Source: Pseudodesulfovibrio senegalensis (lineage in GTDB: Bacteria > Desulfobacterota > Desulfovibrionia > Desulfovibrionales > Desulfovibrionaceae). From it: DNA of 64,000 bases. This document shows positions 21,384 through 30,262 of the stretch, piece after piece. A model generated the notes under the pieces. The model worked only from the letters and a program-made list of their open reading frames with translations, made no database searches and was not told the origin of the DNA. Position 1 is the stretch's first letter. Every line of letters starts with the position of its first letter. A program made the translations under genes and the position numbers. The stretch covers positions 62,001 to 126,000 of the forward strand of contig NZ_WAIE01000006.1 in NCBI RefSeq assembly GCF_008830225.1, read 5' to 3'.

Positions 21384-22436
21384 CTATTCGGCGTGTAGGG
21401 CGGCGCGCTGCAGGGCCATTCTGCAGGCCTCAAGCCATGCGGTGCCGTGGCGGCGGCAGGGCTCCAGATGGCAGCCCTCGCCCCACTCGTTCCACGCGTT
21501 GATGAACACCAGCCGGTTGTCCGGGGTGTTGCGCATGGTTTTGCGGATGGCGTTTTCCAGATGGTAGGCAAACACGCCCGGCGAGGCGTTGTCAAAGACC
21601 AGCGCGGCCTTTTTGTAGCGCGGGGAATTGTCCCAGCCCGGAAACACGCCGTGATAGCGCGTATACGGCGCCGGGGGTTTGAGCAGCATATTGGTGACCG
21701 TGGTCTTGTAGTCCACCCTTCTGGGCTGCTGGCCCGGGTTGAGCAGTTGCCCGGCCATGCGCCAGTCCGGCGCGAACTCCACGGCCGCGTCAAAGCCCAG
21801 CGTTGCCGGGTCGCGGTCCCAGTCCAGCGCTTCCATGCGCACCAGATGCAGTTCACCCAGACTCAGCTTGTGCGCGCGTTCGCGCCATATGTCGGTGATG
21901 CGTTTCGAGTCCGGCATTTCCTCGCTCTGGTACACGCAGAGCATGGGTTTCTGGTCCACGCGGATGTAGCGTCCGTCCGCCAGCAGCGGGGCCACGTCCT
22001 CCACGAATGCGCGCATGGATTCGTCGGAATAGTCCTGCGCCATGAGCACCTGCTTGTTCTGGCCGTACCACGCCCGCGTCCAGTCGTGGTTTGCCCAGCA
22101 GATGCAGAACGGCAGGTCCGGCCTGCCGGACGCCAGCATGGTTTCGATGGGCGTTTGCAGCAGTTTTTTTCCGCCGAACCAGTAGTAATAATAGCAGAAT
22201 CCGTGGATGCCGTAGCGGCGGGCCATGTGGGCCTGCATCTGCTGCGCGCGCGGATTGCTCAGGTCGTAGTATTCCAACGGGGAAACTGGCTCGTGCGGCT
22301 GGTAATGCCCCTCGAAGCCCGGGGTCGCCCCGCGCACGTTGACCCACTCGGTGAAGCCCTTGCCCCACCATTGGTCGTTTTCCGCAATGGCGTGGAACTG
22401 GGGCAGGTACAGGGCTATGAGCTTGGCCGGGTTCAT
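21384..22436 (-). CDS. WbsX-family glycosyltransferase/hydrolase-like protein
   Basis: A 350-residue protein opening KLIALYLPQFHAIAENDQWW, with GIHGFCYYYYWFGGKKLL, FCICWANHDWTRAW and a C-terminal FINAWNEWGEGCHLEP. These are hallmarks of the Glyco_tran_WbsX family found in O-antigen and polysaccharide loci. The fold is related to glycoside hydrolases, and the reaction is not settled for most members. Two GT2 glycosyltransferase genes lie to the right, suggesting a small surface-polysaccharide group. No good ribosome site precedes the ATG. Confidence 0.85.
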   Translation of the reverse strand: MNPAKLIALYLPQFHAIAENDQWWGKGFTEWVNVRGATPGFEGHYQPHEPVSPLEYYDLSNPRAQQMQAHMARRYGIHGFCYYYYWFGGKKLLQTPIETMLASGRPDLPFCICWANHDWTRAWYGQNKQVLMAQDYSDESMRAFVEDVAPLLADGRYIRVDQKPMLCVYQSEEMPDSKRITDIWRERAHKLSLGELHLVRMEALDWDRDPATLGFDAAVEFAPDWRMAGQLLNPGQQPRRVDYKTTVTNMLLKPPAPYTRYHGVFPGWDNSPRYKKAALVFDNASPGVFAYHLENAIRKTMRNTPDNRLVFINAWNEWGEGCHLEPCRRHGTAWLEACRMALQRAALHAE

Positions 22437-22469
22437 GCGCCCGAGACTATACCGGGCCGGGATTGAAAG

Positions 22470-22830
22470 ACAAGGCTTGAGTCCGCCTGCGGCGGAATTG
22501 GATGACAGGATTTGCCTCCGGCGGGCAAGGGACGTGTCCCTTCAGGCTGCCGACAAAGGCCTGATTGCTGCGTTGATGCAAAAAGAGCAACCCCTCGCGT
22601 ACGTTGAGTACGCGTCGGCCCTGCTTTTTTTTTTCGCCTTGCCCTCAAACCTTTTTCAACAGCCTGTCATATTTGGGGGATTAGCAAAACATACCCTTTC
22701 CGTTTTAATTTATTTTTCCCCACACCAAAAACTGCGGCCGTACCGCGGAAGCGGTACGGCCGCAGCGCCAAAAAGTTTGCGGGGTGGGGTTTGGGGAGGG
22801 GGCTTTTCAAAGCCTCCCTCCCCGAAAAAA
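22470..22830. repeat. Composite intergenic repeat, copy 1
   Basis: This gap contains the palindrome AAGGGACGTGTCCCTT (22527-22542), a 15-bp-stem GC hairpin (22732-22765) and a GGGGAGGG...CCTCCCC hairpin (22793-22823) next to the following GT2 stop. The same modules recur at 25940-26190, 41597-41794, 50291-50382 and 56404-56616. There is no coding sign. The last hairpin may end transcription of the leftward GT2 gene. Confidence 0.7.
22543..22666 (+). repeat. About 124-bp repeat element with terminal inverted repeats (copy 1)
   Basis: It begins CAGGCTG and ends TTCAACAGCCTG, so the ends are inverted copies. The interior (TGATGCAAAAAGAGCAACCC, then CTCGCGTAC, then a poly-T run and GCCTTGCCCTCAA) is closely repeated at 56256-56378 and, degraded, at about 20027-20080. 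It has no coding capacity. It resembles a REP or miniature inverted-repeat element. Confidence 0.6.
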
Positions 22831-22831
22831 G

Positions 22832-24073
22832 TCACTCTCCAACCCAATGCGCATACAGCGTTGCCAGCTCGGGCATGTTCAGTTGTTTGAAGTGCCGTTC
22901 CAACTCTTGGGCCATGGGTCCGAGGTTCTTGTCCTTGGCCGCATGGTCGAATTGCGCCACAATGGTCTGGGCTTCGGTCCGCATGGTTTGGTCTCCGGCT
23001 TTTTGCGCGGCATTCACAAGGAGTCGGCCATGCACGCGTGAGGGAAACAGCCGGGTTTGCAGAAAGCGGATGGAGACCACGGCCGCGTGGTCGCCCTGCC
23101 CTGCCCGGATCGCGGCAAGGCGCTCGTAGGCCGGGAGAAAGAGCGGCTCCGAAACCATGAGCCGCAAGCAGGCGTTTTCGTCGGGCTGGTCGGTTTCGCG
23201 CAGGAAGCTTTTGCGGATCAGTTCACGGCGGCGTTCGGGCAGCCGGGCAACGGGAGTCATCATTTCGTTGAGCGCGATCTCGTAGCCGTCCCTGCGCAGA
23301 TGGAAATGAAAATCCGGGTACATGTGGCGCAGGCAGCGTTCCCTGAGCACCTGCGCGTTGTGGCGTTCGTGGTCGTGCCGCCCGCTGGTCTGGCTTTGCA
23401 GGTGGTATATCCTGCTTTCCGGCACGAATGCCAACTCATGGCCGTTCTTGCGCACCTGTACGCACAGGTCGAGGTCTTCGCCGCCGTTGACGTATTGCTC
23501 GCAGAACATGCCCGCTTGGAGGAACACGGCACGCGGCAGCAGCATGGCCGCGCCGGTCAGGAATTGCAGGGAGCGTTTTTTGCGCACCACCGCATGGTCC
23601 ACGGGAAAGAACTCGTACAGATGGCAGGGGTGCAGCCGGGGCAGGCAGGCCACGCCCAGATGTTGCACGCGCTCGCCCATGTGGCTCACGGATTCCGGGT
23701 AGGCCAGCAACGGCCCGGCAATCCCGGCCCCGTTGCTCAATGCGTCCATCAGCGGCGCGCACCAGTCCGGGGTCAGCAGGGTGTCGTTGTTCAGGAAAAA
23801 CAGATGCGAGCCGTGCGCACTGCGCGCGCCCAGATTGCAGGCCGGGCCGAAGTTGCTGTTTTGTTCCAGCCGGATGTGCCGGAAGCGTCCGGGAAACAGG
23901 GATTCGCCCAGCGGGCCGAGTTGCGCGGCGGTCTCGTCCGAGGAGCCGTTGTCCACCACGATCACCTCGAATTCCACGCCGGGCGGGTGCTGGGCCAGCG
24001 AATTCAGGCAGTCCCGGGTCAGCGCGAATTTGTTGAAAACCGGAATGACGATGGAAAGAACGACATGGTCCAT
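22832..24073 (-). CDS. Family 2 glycosyltransferase
   Basis: A 413-residue protein. The N-terminal GT-A fold has LSIVIPVFNKFALTRDCLNS, VIVVDNGSSDETAAQL and FFLNNDTLL, where the acidic residues bind the nucleotide-sugar and metal. GGEDLDLCVQVRKNG is the typical acceptor-side ED motif. About 130 C-terminal residues are helical and TPR-like. It most resembles rhamnosyl-type GT2 enzymes; donor and acceptor are unknown. The start at 24073 has GGAG five bases upstream; the longer reading to 24145 is not supported. It is divergent from the next GT2 gene. Confidence 0.87.
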   Translation of the reverse strand: MDHVVLSIVIPVFNKFALTRDCLNSLAQHPPGVEFEVIVVDNGSSDETAAQLGPLGESLFPGRFRHIRLEQNSNFGPACNLGARSAHGSHLFFLNNDTLLTPDWCAPLMDALSNGAGIAGPLLAYPESVSHMGERVQHLGVACLPRLHPCHLYEFFPVDHAVVRKKRSLQFLTGAAMLLPRAVFLQAGMFCEQYVNGGEDLDLCVQVRKNGHELAFVPESRIYHLQSQTSGRHDHERHNAQVLRERCLRHMYPDFHFHLRRDGYEIALNEMMTPVARLPERRRELIRKSFLRETDQPDENACLRLMVSEPLFLPAYERLAAIRAGQGDHAAVVSIRFLQTRLFPSRVHGRLLVNAAQKAGDQTMRTEAQTIVAQFDHAAKDKNLGPMAQELERHFKQLNMPELATLYAHWVGE

Positions 24074-24267
24074 GCAGGCTCCGCACGCATTGAGATGGTT
24101 TTGTTGTGACAGGTTTAACTTCCTTGGACCGTGCCTAAATGTCAACGGTCAGGAAGGCGCGGATTCGGCGGGGCTTCTTGACGGGGCCATTGCTGCAACC
24201 TAAGGTGTCAGACAATGTCCCCCTGTGGGCGATGCGGCGCAATCATTCAGTATTTCGAGATGTTTTC

Positions 24268-25938
24268 ATGGCCATCGAGCACACAATGACATCCATATCC
24301 TCAAAAAATACGCCGACCATGGCGCTTAAGATCGACGACAGGATTCCGGCTCCGGACCGGGCGGTCGGCCTTGTGCAAGCCCTTGTGCGGCAGGCCCAAG
24401 CCCGTGGCCTGTGCGTGCAGCAGCACGCAACCCGCGAATGGGGCTTGGCGGATCTGGAAACGGACATCTGCGTGCATGTGCTGCATGGCGCGACCCTGTA
24501 TCACCCCAAGCCGTGGAACCTGAACGTGGCCGTGATACCTGAAGACGTTGCCGAACTCCCGCCCAACCTGCCCCGGTATGATGTGCTGTGCCGCGTTTCC
24601 GGCTCCACCGTGGCCATGGAAAGCCCGCAAGGGCTGATCGAACCCGGACAGGCTGCGTTTGCGGATTTGCCCGCCTTTTTGGTTGATGCGCTGACCGACG
24701 CATTGGACGAGCCGCCCGTGGCCCGGCGTCTGGAATCGGCGCGGGAGCGGGTGCGCGCCCTGAATGACGAGGGGCCGCTGGTGTCGGTGCTGTTGCCCAC
24801 CCATGACCGTGTGGAGTTTCTGGGCCATGCCGTGGATTCCGTGCTGGCGCAGACCTACGCCAACTGGGAGCTGCTGGTCATCCAGGACGGCGGGCCGGAC
24901 GTTTCCGGCGTGCTGGAGGCTCCTGAACCGCGCCGGGATCCGCGCATCCGGCTTTTGCGCACCGAGAGCAACATGGGCAAGCCCGCGGCCCTGAACATGG
25001 CCCTTGCGCATGTGCAGGGGGCCTATGTGGCCTATCTGGATGACGACGACATCTGGCTGCCCGAGCATCTCGAGGCGTTGATGCGCATGCTGGTTTTGGC
25101 GCCCGGGGTGCGCATGGCCCATTCAGAAGGGGACCGGCTGGAGCGGCGCAGGACGGACAACGGCTGGGAGGTCGACCAGTCCACCCGCACCACGCCCCAC
25201 AGCGGCCATGTGTCGCTGTATGACATTCTGGAGGACAATTCCATTCTGGGCATCACCGTGGCCCATGAAACGGCATTGTTCAGCGAGGCAGGGCGTTTTG
25301 ACGAGCGGCTGGATACGCTGGTGGATTTCGACATGTGGCGGCGGCTGGCCGCGCAAACCCACCCCTGCCACGTGCGGCAGGTCACGGCCGAATTTTACGT
25401 CTGGGCGCACGACGACCCCGCGCGTTCGCAGATGACCGGCCTGTTCCAGCGGGACCCGGTGCGCTATCTGGCAAACAGGCATTGCATCCTGTCCAAGCGC
25501 TTGCCGCAGCCCATGCCGCAGCGTGTCTCGGACCGCTGGGCACAGGTGCGGCGCAAGGCGTGTTTCGATTTTCTGCTGCAGCGGGGCATCACCTTCGTGC
25601 AGCACAAGCGGCCCGGCAGGGCGTTGCGGTCCCTGCGGCTGGCCCGGCGTTTCTGCCCGCAAGCCACGGTGGCCCGGCGCAGCCTGGCCGTTGTTTTTTT
25701 GCAGGCGGGCGATGCCAAGTCCTGCCTTGCCCTGCTGCAGCATTGCCTGATGGACGGTCAGGGCCGGTTGCCTGCGGATTTTCTCTATGCGGCGCTGGCC
25801 CAGCTGCAACTCGGCAGGCCGCACCCGGCATTGGCCCTGTTGGAGCGGCTGGAAACGGAATTCGAATTGTCCGCGCAGGAACGGGAGCTGGCCGATCGCT
25901 ATGCGGCCATGGCCCGTGAGGTTTTCAAGGGGGAGTAG
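24268..25938 (+). CDS. Family 2 glycosyltransferase with helical C-terminal tail
   Basis: About 556 residues. An N-terminal segment of about 170 residues with no recognised domain precedes a GT2 domain: LVSVLLPTHDRVEFLGHAVD, QDGGPDVSGVL and AYLDDDDIWLPEHLEAL, the last being the DxD-type metal site. The C-terminal 130 residues look like TPR helices (RALRSLRLARRF, LALLQHCLMDG, ALALLERLET). The start is uncertain: ATG at 24268 is used, with alternatives at 24286 and 24322 and a longer reading to 24139; none has a strong ribosome site. It transfers sugar to an unknown acceptor, probably a surface glycan, given the two neighbouring glycan genes. Confidence 0.82.
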   Translation: MAIEHTMTSISSKNTPTMALKIDDRIPAPDRAVGLVQALVRQAQARGLCVQQHATREWGLADLETDICVHVLHGATLYHPKPWNLNVAVIPEDVAELPPNLPRYDVLCRVSGSTVAMESPQGLIEPGQAAFADLPAFLVDALTDALDEPPVARRLESARERVRALNDEGPLVSVLLPTHDRVEFLGHAVDSVLAQTYANWELLVIQDGGPDVSGVLEAPEPRRDPRIRLLRTESNMGKPAALNMALAHVQGAYVAYLDDDDIWLPEHLEALMRMLVLAPGVRMAHSEGDRLERRRTDNGWEVDQSTRTTPHSGHVSLYDILEDNSILGITVAHETALFSEAGRFDERLDTLVDFDMWRRLAAQTHPCHVRQVTAEFYVWAHDDPARSQMTGLFQRDPVRYLANRHCILSKRLPQPMPQRVSDRWAQVRRKACFDFLLQRGITFVQHKRPGRALRSLRLARRFCPQATVARRSLAVVFLQAGDAKSCLALLQHCLMDGQGRLPADFLYAALAQLQLGRPHPALALLERLETEFELSAQERELADRYAAMAREVFKGE

Positions 25939-25939
25939 A

Positions 25940-26190
25940 CTCGCCTCCGGCGGATTTTGACAACAGGATTTCGCCTCCGGCGGGCAAGGGACGTGTCCCT
26001 TGCATCCCTGAGTCTGTCCCGCATTCTGCGAATGCGGGACACGGTGGATCGAGAAGAGAAAGTTTATCTTTAACTGTTGTACCCACGCCAAAAATTGCGC
26101 CCCGTCCTGCGAAAGCAGGGCGGGGCGCAGTCCCAAAAAGTTTTGGGGGTTTGGGGAGGGGCTTTTTCAAAAGTCCCCTCCCCAAGTGTA
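25940..26190. repeat. Composite intergenic repeat, copy 2
   Basis: It lies between convergent genes. Modules in order are AAGGGACGTGTCCCTT (25986-26001), a GCATTCTGCGAATGC hairpin (about 26022-26037), a 15-bp GC hairpin with GAAA loop (26096-26129) and GGGGAGGGG...CCCCTCCCC (26153-26183) directly beside the KorC stop. The last hairpin probably acts in termination. Same parts as the copies at 22470, 41597, 50291 and 56404. Confidence 0.7.
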
Positions 26191-26198
26191 TTCGTTTC

Positions 26199-26744
26199 TT
26201 ACCCGATCAACTCGGCACCGGCCTGCAGTGCCTGCGTGTTGGCGGGGATGAGCTTGTGGTAGTGGGCGGAGATGACGTTGGGCAGGCTGTCGATGACGGC
26301 CTGCAGCGGGATGATGCCCGTGGCCTGCACGTAGGCGCCGAGGGCGACCATGTTGGCCATGCGGGTGTTGCCGAGTTTGTCGGCCACGTCGTTGCAGGGG
26401 ATGGCGTGGCAGTCCACGCGGTCCTTGTCCGCCAGTTCCATGTCGATGAGCGACGAGTTGATGATGTTCAGCCCGCCGTCCTGCAGCCGGGGCTGGAACT
26501 TGTCCAGACTCGGGCGGTTCATGATGATCAGGCTGGAGGGCCTGTGGATGATGGGCGAGCCGATTTCCTCTTCGGAAAGCACCACGGTGCAGTTGGCTGT
26601 GCCGCCGCGCATTTCCGGGCCGTAGACCGGAATGTAGGTCACGTTCAGGCCGTCTTTCATGCCCGCGTAGGCAAGCAGGTTGCCGATGAGCATGACGCCC
26701 TGTCCGCCGAATCCGGCGATGATTGCATCGAGATGGCGAGCCAT
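26199..26744 (-). CDS. 2-oxoacid:ferredoxin oxidoreductase, gamma subunit
   Basis: A 181-residue protein opening [20 protein letters not shown], with [15 protein letters not shown]. This is the gamma (KorC/PorG-type) subunit that completes the thiamine-diphosphate 2-oxoacid oxidoreductase. The enzyme decarboxylates a 2-oxoacid to an acyl-CoA and passes electrons to ferredoxin. Its ATG overlaps the stop of the beta subunit gene (TAATG). The substrate could be 2-oxoglutarate or a branched-chain 2-oxoacid; sequence alone does not decide. Confidence 0.9.
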   Translation of the reverse strand: MARHLDAIIAGFGGQGVMLIGNLLAYAGMKDGLNVTYIPVYGPEMRGGTANCTVVLSEEEIGSPIIHRPSSLIIMNRPSLDKFQPRLQDGGLNIINSSLIDMELADKDRVDCHAIPCNDVADKLGNTRMANMVALGAYVQATGIIPLQAVIDSLPNVISAHYHKLIPANTQALQAGAELIG

Positions 26745-27514
26745 TAGCAGGCACCTCCTTCCTCGGTCACGTCCTTGAACACGCCGAGCGGGAAGTAGGG
26801 AATCATTTCATTGGTGATGCGCTCGTTGGCCTGAAGCGGCGTCATTTTCCAGTTTGTGGGGCATGCGGAGAGCAGCTCCACGAAACCGAAACCGCGGTCT
26901 TCCAACTGGCACTGGAAGGCCTTGCGCATGTATTTCTTGGCCGTGCGGATGTTTTTGACCGAATCCAGCGAGGCGCGGCCTGCGAATGCGGTTCCGCCCA
27001 GTTCGGCGATGATTTCGGTCATGCGGATGGGCGAGCCTTCGCGGTCGGCGCAGCGGCCGTCCGGGCAGGTAGTGGTCTTCTGGCCCACCAGTGTGGTGGG
27101 GGCCATCTGGCCGCCGGTCATGCCGTAGACCGTGTTGTTGACGAAGACCACGGCAATGCGTTCGCCGCGGTTGGCGGCGTGCAGGATTTCGGCCATGCCG
27201 ATGGATGCGAGGTCGCCGTCGCCCTGATAGGCGAGCACGAACTTGTCGTTGCGCGCGGCCTTGACGCCCGTGGCCACTGCCGGGGCGCGTCCGTGCGGTG
27301 CTTCAACAGCGTCCACGTTCAGGTAGTTGTAGATGAACACCGAGCAGCCGATGGAGCCGATCATGATGGTCTTTTCCACCACGCCCAGTTCCTCGAGCAG
27401 TTCGGCCACCAGCCGGTGGGCAACGCCGTGATGGCAGCCCGGGCAGTAGTGTGTGGGCCGGTCGATCATGGCCGAAGGCCGGTCGAAAACGAGCTTTTCG
27501 TTCATTTCGGACAT
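26744..27514 (-). CDS. 2-oxoacid:ferredoxin oxidoreductase, beta subunit (TPP-binding)
   Basis: A 256-residue beta subunit. YCPGCHHGVAHRL is a typical cysteine motif of this class; AYQGDGDLASIGMAEILHAA is the thiamine-diphosphate/magnesium motif (GDGD...), continued by FVNNTVYGMTGGQ. The ATG immediately follows the alpha-subunit TAA, implying coupled translation. The KorB/VorA assignment is from family resemblance; the actual 2-oxoacid is not determined by the visible residues. Confidence 0.9.
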   Translation of the reverse strand: MSEMNEKLVFDRPSAMIDRPTHYCPGCHHGVAHRLVAELLEELGVVEKTIMIGSIGCSVFIYNYLNVDAVEAPHGRAPAVATGVKAARNDKFVLAYQGDGDLASIGMAEILHAANRGERIAVVFVNNTVYGMTGGQMAPTTLVGQKTTTCPDGRCADREGSPIRMTEIIAELGGTAFAGRASLDSVKNIRTAKKYMRKAFQCQLEDRGFGFVELLSACPTNWKMTPLQANERITNEMIPYFPLGVFKDVTEEGGAC

Positions 27515-28582
27515 TTATTTACCCTCCAGGCATTTGAGGACCGGTCCCTCGATGTCTTCGGGAACGGGCAGGTTGCCGGGATAGATCGGTGCGAATTCCG
27601 AATCGGCGACCGTGCGGATGGCCAGACGCACGTCGTCCACCATCTGGCCCAGATTGTGTTCGATGGTCAGGAAGCGTTTGCCCTGCCTGGCCAGCGCCAG
27701 CAGCGGTTCGCTGGGGAACGGATACAGGGTGATGGGTCGGAACAGGCCGACCTTTTTGCCCTGTGCGCGCAGCGTGCGCACCGCGGATTTGGCGATGCGG
27801 CCGATGGAGCCGTAGGAACAGACGATGAGTTCCGCATCCTCGGTCTCGAATTCCTCGTATTCCACGTAGGACTGCATGTCCTCGTACTTGGCCTGCAGGT
27901 GTTTGTTCTGGCCGGCCAGTGCGCCTTCTTCAAGGAACAGGGATTTGATGAGCCGTTTTTCGCGCTTGTCCGCGCCGTTCAGGGCCCAGTCGCGCCCGGC
28001 TTCGTCGTCGATGCCTTCGGGCTGCCACGGGGTGATGCCTTCCTTCATTTGTCCGAGAATGGCGTCGCCCAGAACCATGACGGGGTTGCGGTACTTGAAG
28101 GCCAGGTCAAAGGCCTTGATGGTCATGTCGTAGGCTTCCTGTCCGGTGGCCGGAGCCAGCACCAGCAGGCGGTAGTCGCCGTGGCCGCCGCCGCGCGTGG
28201 ACTGGTAGTAGTCGCCCTGTGCCGGGCCGATGTCGCCCAGACCCGGCCCGCCGCGGTTCATGTTCACGATGACGGCCGGGATTTCCGAACCGGCCATGTA
28301 GGAGATGGCTTCCTGCTTGAGCGAAACGCCCGGGCTGGACGAAGACGTCATGGCCCGGATACCGCAGGAGCCTGCGCCCAGCAGCATGTTTGCCGCGGCC
28401 ACCTCGGATTCGGCCTGCACGAAGCGGCCGCCCGTCTTGGGCATTTCCGCGGACATGAATTCGGGGATTTCGTTCTGGGGCGTGATGGGATAGCCGAAGA
28501 AACATTTGCAGCGTGCGGCCAGCGCCCCGCGCGCAACGGCCTCGTTGCCCTTGACGAAAATTCTTTCGGGTTGCTTGGTCAT
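27515..28582 (-). CDS. 2-oxoacid:ferredoxin oxidoreductase, alpha subunit (VorB/KorA type)
   Basis: A 355-residue alpha subunit with FVKGNEAVARGALAARCKCF, GYPITPQNEIPEFMS (the conserved YPITPQNE pyrimidine-side motif) and MTSSSSPGVSLKQEAI. Databases often label this clade 3-methyl-2-oxobutanoate (VorB) or 2-oxoglutarate (KorA) reductase. With the ferredoxin-like, beta and gamma subunits it forms a four-gene set in the order delta-alpha-beta-gamma. The ATG overlaps the stop of the ferredoxin-like gene by one base. Confidence 0.9.
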   Translation of the reverse strand: MTKQPERIFVKGNEAVARGALAARCKCFFGYPITPQNEIPEFMSAEMPKTGGRFVQAESEVAAANMLLGAGSCGIRAMTSSSSPGVSLKQEAISYMAGSEIPAVIVNMNRGGPGLGDIGPAQGDYYQSTRGGGHGDYRLLVLAPATGQEAYDMTIKAFDLAFKYRNPVMVLGDAILGQMKEGITPWQPEGIDDEAGRDWALNGADKREKRLIKSLFLEEGALAGQNKHLQAKYEDMQSYVEYEEFETEDAELIVCSYGSIGRIAKSAVRTLRAQGKKVGLFRPITLYPFPSEPLLALARQGKRFLTIEHNLGQMVDDVRLAIRTVADSEFAPIYPGNLPVPEDIEGPVLKCLEGK

Positions 28583-28818
28583 TATGCTGCCCCCTTCTTT
28601 TTCTTAGGGGTTTTGTAGACCTTGATGGCCAGGTCCGGACAGATCAAGGCGCAGGACGTGCAGCCGATGCACTTTTCCATATCCGCTTCGGGCACCTCCG
28701 CGACCTTGTAGCCGCTTTGGTTGAACCGGTCGGACTGCACGATGATCTGGGTCGGACAGACAGTGGTACAGAGCAGGCAGCCCTTGCACCTGTCCTCCTG
28801 GATCACGATTCGCGACAT
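28582..28818 (-). CDS. Two-[4Fe-4S] ferredoxin-like delta subunit of 2-oxoacid oxidoreductase
   Basis: A 78-residue protein with two full cluster motifs, CKGCLLCTTVCP and CIGCTSCALICP, each C-x2-C-x2-C-x3-C-P. It would relay electrons from the alpha-beta core to free ferredoxin. The start at 28818 has GGGAGA upstream; the longer reading to 28887 would overlap queA. The lysine-rich tail (TPKKKKGAA) ends just at the alpha-subunit start. It lies 43 bases after queA, so the whole set may be cotranscribed from a promoter left of queA. Confidence 0.9.
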   Translation of the reverse strand: MSRIVIQEDRCKGCLLCTTVCPTQIIVQSDRFNQSGYKVAEVPEADMEKCIGCTSCALICPDLAIKVYKTPKKKKGAA

Positions 28819-28861
28819 ATGCGTCTCCCTGGTTGCTGTGTGGGAAATATTGTGAGGCGGC

Positions 28862-29962
28862 TCAGCGTATGAGCATTGAGTCCCCATAGGAGAAGAACCG
28901 GAAGCCGTTGTCCAGCGCTGCCGAATAAGCTTCCAGTATCCGTTCTCTTCCAGCCAGTGCGGACACCATAATAATTAGCGAGCTCTCTGGCAAATGGAAG
29001 TTGGTCAAAAGCGCGTCAACCACGCGGAATTCGTAGCCGGGATAGATGAAAATGTCTGTTTCTCCGGCAAAGGGTTCGATGTTTTCGCGTTGCGCAAACA
29101 TGCCCTCCAGCGTGCGCGCGCTGGTGGTGCCCACGGCCACAACGGGCCGCCCCTGCGCCTTGGCCTCTTGTATGGCCTCGGCCGTGGCTTCGGGCACTTC
29201 GATGTATTCCTTGTGCATGGCGTGGTCGCGGATGTCCGCGCAGCGCACCGGGCTGAAGGTGCCGTAGCCCACATAGAGCGTTACCTCGGCCCAAGAGATG
29301 CCCTTTTGCCCGAGCCGTTCCCGTATTTCCGGGGTGAAGTGCAGTCCGGCCGTGGGAGCTGCCACGGAACCGGCCTTTTCCTCGCGGGCGTACACGGTCT
29401 GGTAGCGTTTGGCGTCGTCTTCGGTATCCGGCCTGTGGATGTATGGCGGCAGGGGCAGATGCCCGATACTGCGCACCAGATCCACCAACTGGCCTTGCCA
29501 GCGCAGGGTGACCACCCATTTGCCGAACTCTCCGCGTTGTTCCGGGATGACCCGCAGCCCGTCCAGAATGGTAATTTCCGCACCCTGGCGCGGCGGCTTG
29601 GACGAACGCAGCAGCCCTTCCACGCGGGCCTCGTTCCAGCCGTTGCTCTCGGTGGCCGCGATCAGGGGCAGGGGGGTCAGCAGCAGAAACTCGATCCTGC
29701 CGCCCGTGGGTTTGGTGCCGAACATGCGTGCCGGGATGACCTTGGAGTTGTTGGCCACCAGCAGCGCGTTTTCGGGCAGAGCGTCCACTACGTCGGAAAA
29801 CTGCTTGAAATCAATGGAATCCTGCTCGCGGTCCAGCACCAGCAGGCGGGAACCGTCCCGCTTGTCCGCGGGTTGCTGGGCAATGTTTTCCTCGGGCAGG
29901 GCATAGGAATAGCTGTGCAGCCGGAAGTCGGCCGGCACAGCGCTTGAACTCGGTTTGTGCAT
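28862..29962 (-). CDS. queA: tRNA preQ1(34) S-adenosylmethionine ribosyltransferase-isomerase
   Basis: A 366-residue QueA, making epoxyqueuosine in the anticodon wobble position of tRNAs for Asp, Asn, His and Tyr. Motifs include YALPEENIAQQPADKRDGSR, LVANNSKVIPARMFG, GSVAAPTAGLHFTPE, VTLYVGYGTFSPVR and LLTNFHLPESSLIIMVSALA. The length is about the family standard of 345-360. The ATG has no obvious ribosome site, and the N-terminal 12 residues look non-conserved, so the true start might be further in. It is transcribed leftward into the oxidoreductase genes. Confidence 0.93.
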   Translation of the reverse strand: MHKPSSSAVPADFRLHSYSYALPEENIAQQPADKRDGSRLLVLDREQDSIDFKQFSDVVDALPENALLVANNSKVIPARMFGTKPTGGRIEFLLLTPLPLIAATESNGWNEARVEGLLRSSKPPRQGAEITILDGLRVIPEQRGEFGKWVVTLRWQGQLVDLVRSIGHLPLPPYIHRPDTEDDAKRYQTVYAREEKAGSVAAPTAGLHFTPEIRERLGQKGISWAEVTLYVGYGTFSPVRCADIRDHAMHKEYIEVPEATAEAIQEAKAQGRPVVAVGTTSARTLEGMFAQRENIEPFAGETDIFIYPGYEFRVVDALLTNFHLPESSLIIMVSALAGRERILEAYSAALDNGFRFFSYGDSMLIR

Positions 29963-30029
29963 GGCGCGGATGGTACGGCCTTGTCACCCCCAAGGCAAGC
30001 CGCGTTTTACGCCCCATGCACTGCCTTGA

Positions 30030-30045
30030 TATTTCACGTGAAACG
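30030..30045 (+). promoter_or_regulatory. parS-like site (14 of 16)
   Basis: TATTTCACGTGAAACG matches the widespread parS 16-mer TGTTTCACGTGAAACA except at positions 2 and 16, with the whole core TTTCACGTGAAA intact. It lies in the roughly 300-bp gap between queA and the HTH/coiled-coil gene, 6.7 kb from the two perfect copies. Nothing else in that gap is recognisable as a gene. Confidence 0.65.
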
Positions 30046-30262
30046 TTCTTCCCGATATATTCTTTTTCGTCCTCATATCCACCAAATTGGCACCACAAGC
30101 CGTTCATCAATGGCTTCATCGCGTTTTCATGGATGTGATTCCAAGTTCCCATGGTGATTCGCTATTTTAGTTATTTCAACAATATCAGCGCACTAGCGTT
30201 TTCCGTCCGCAGGATGCGCTAATGTCTTGAATTTGCCGTGTTTCGTGGTATTTCATACAATC

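Noticed and set aside
22732-22765. Transposon end or attachment site in the GC hairpin
   Set aside because: Its stem sequence differs in each composite repeat copy, only the pairing being kept, and no target duplication is visible.
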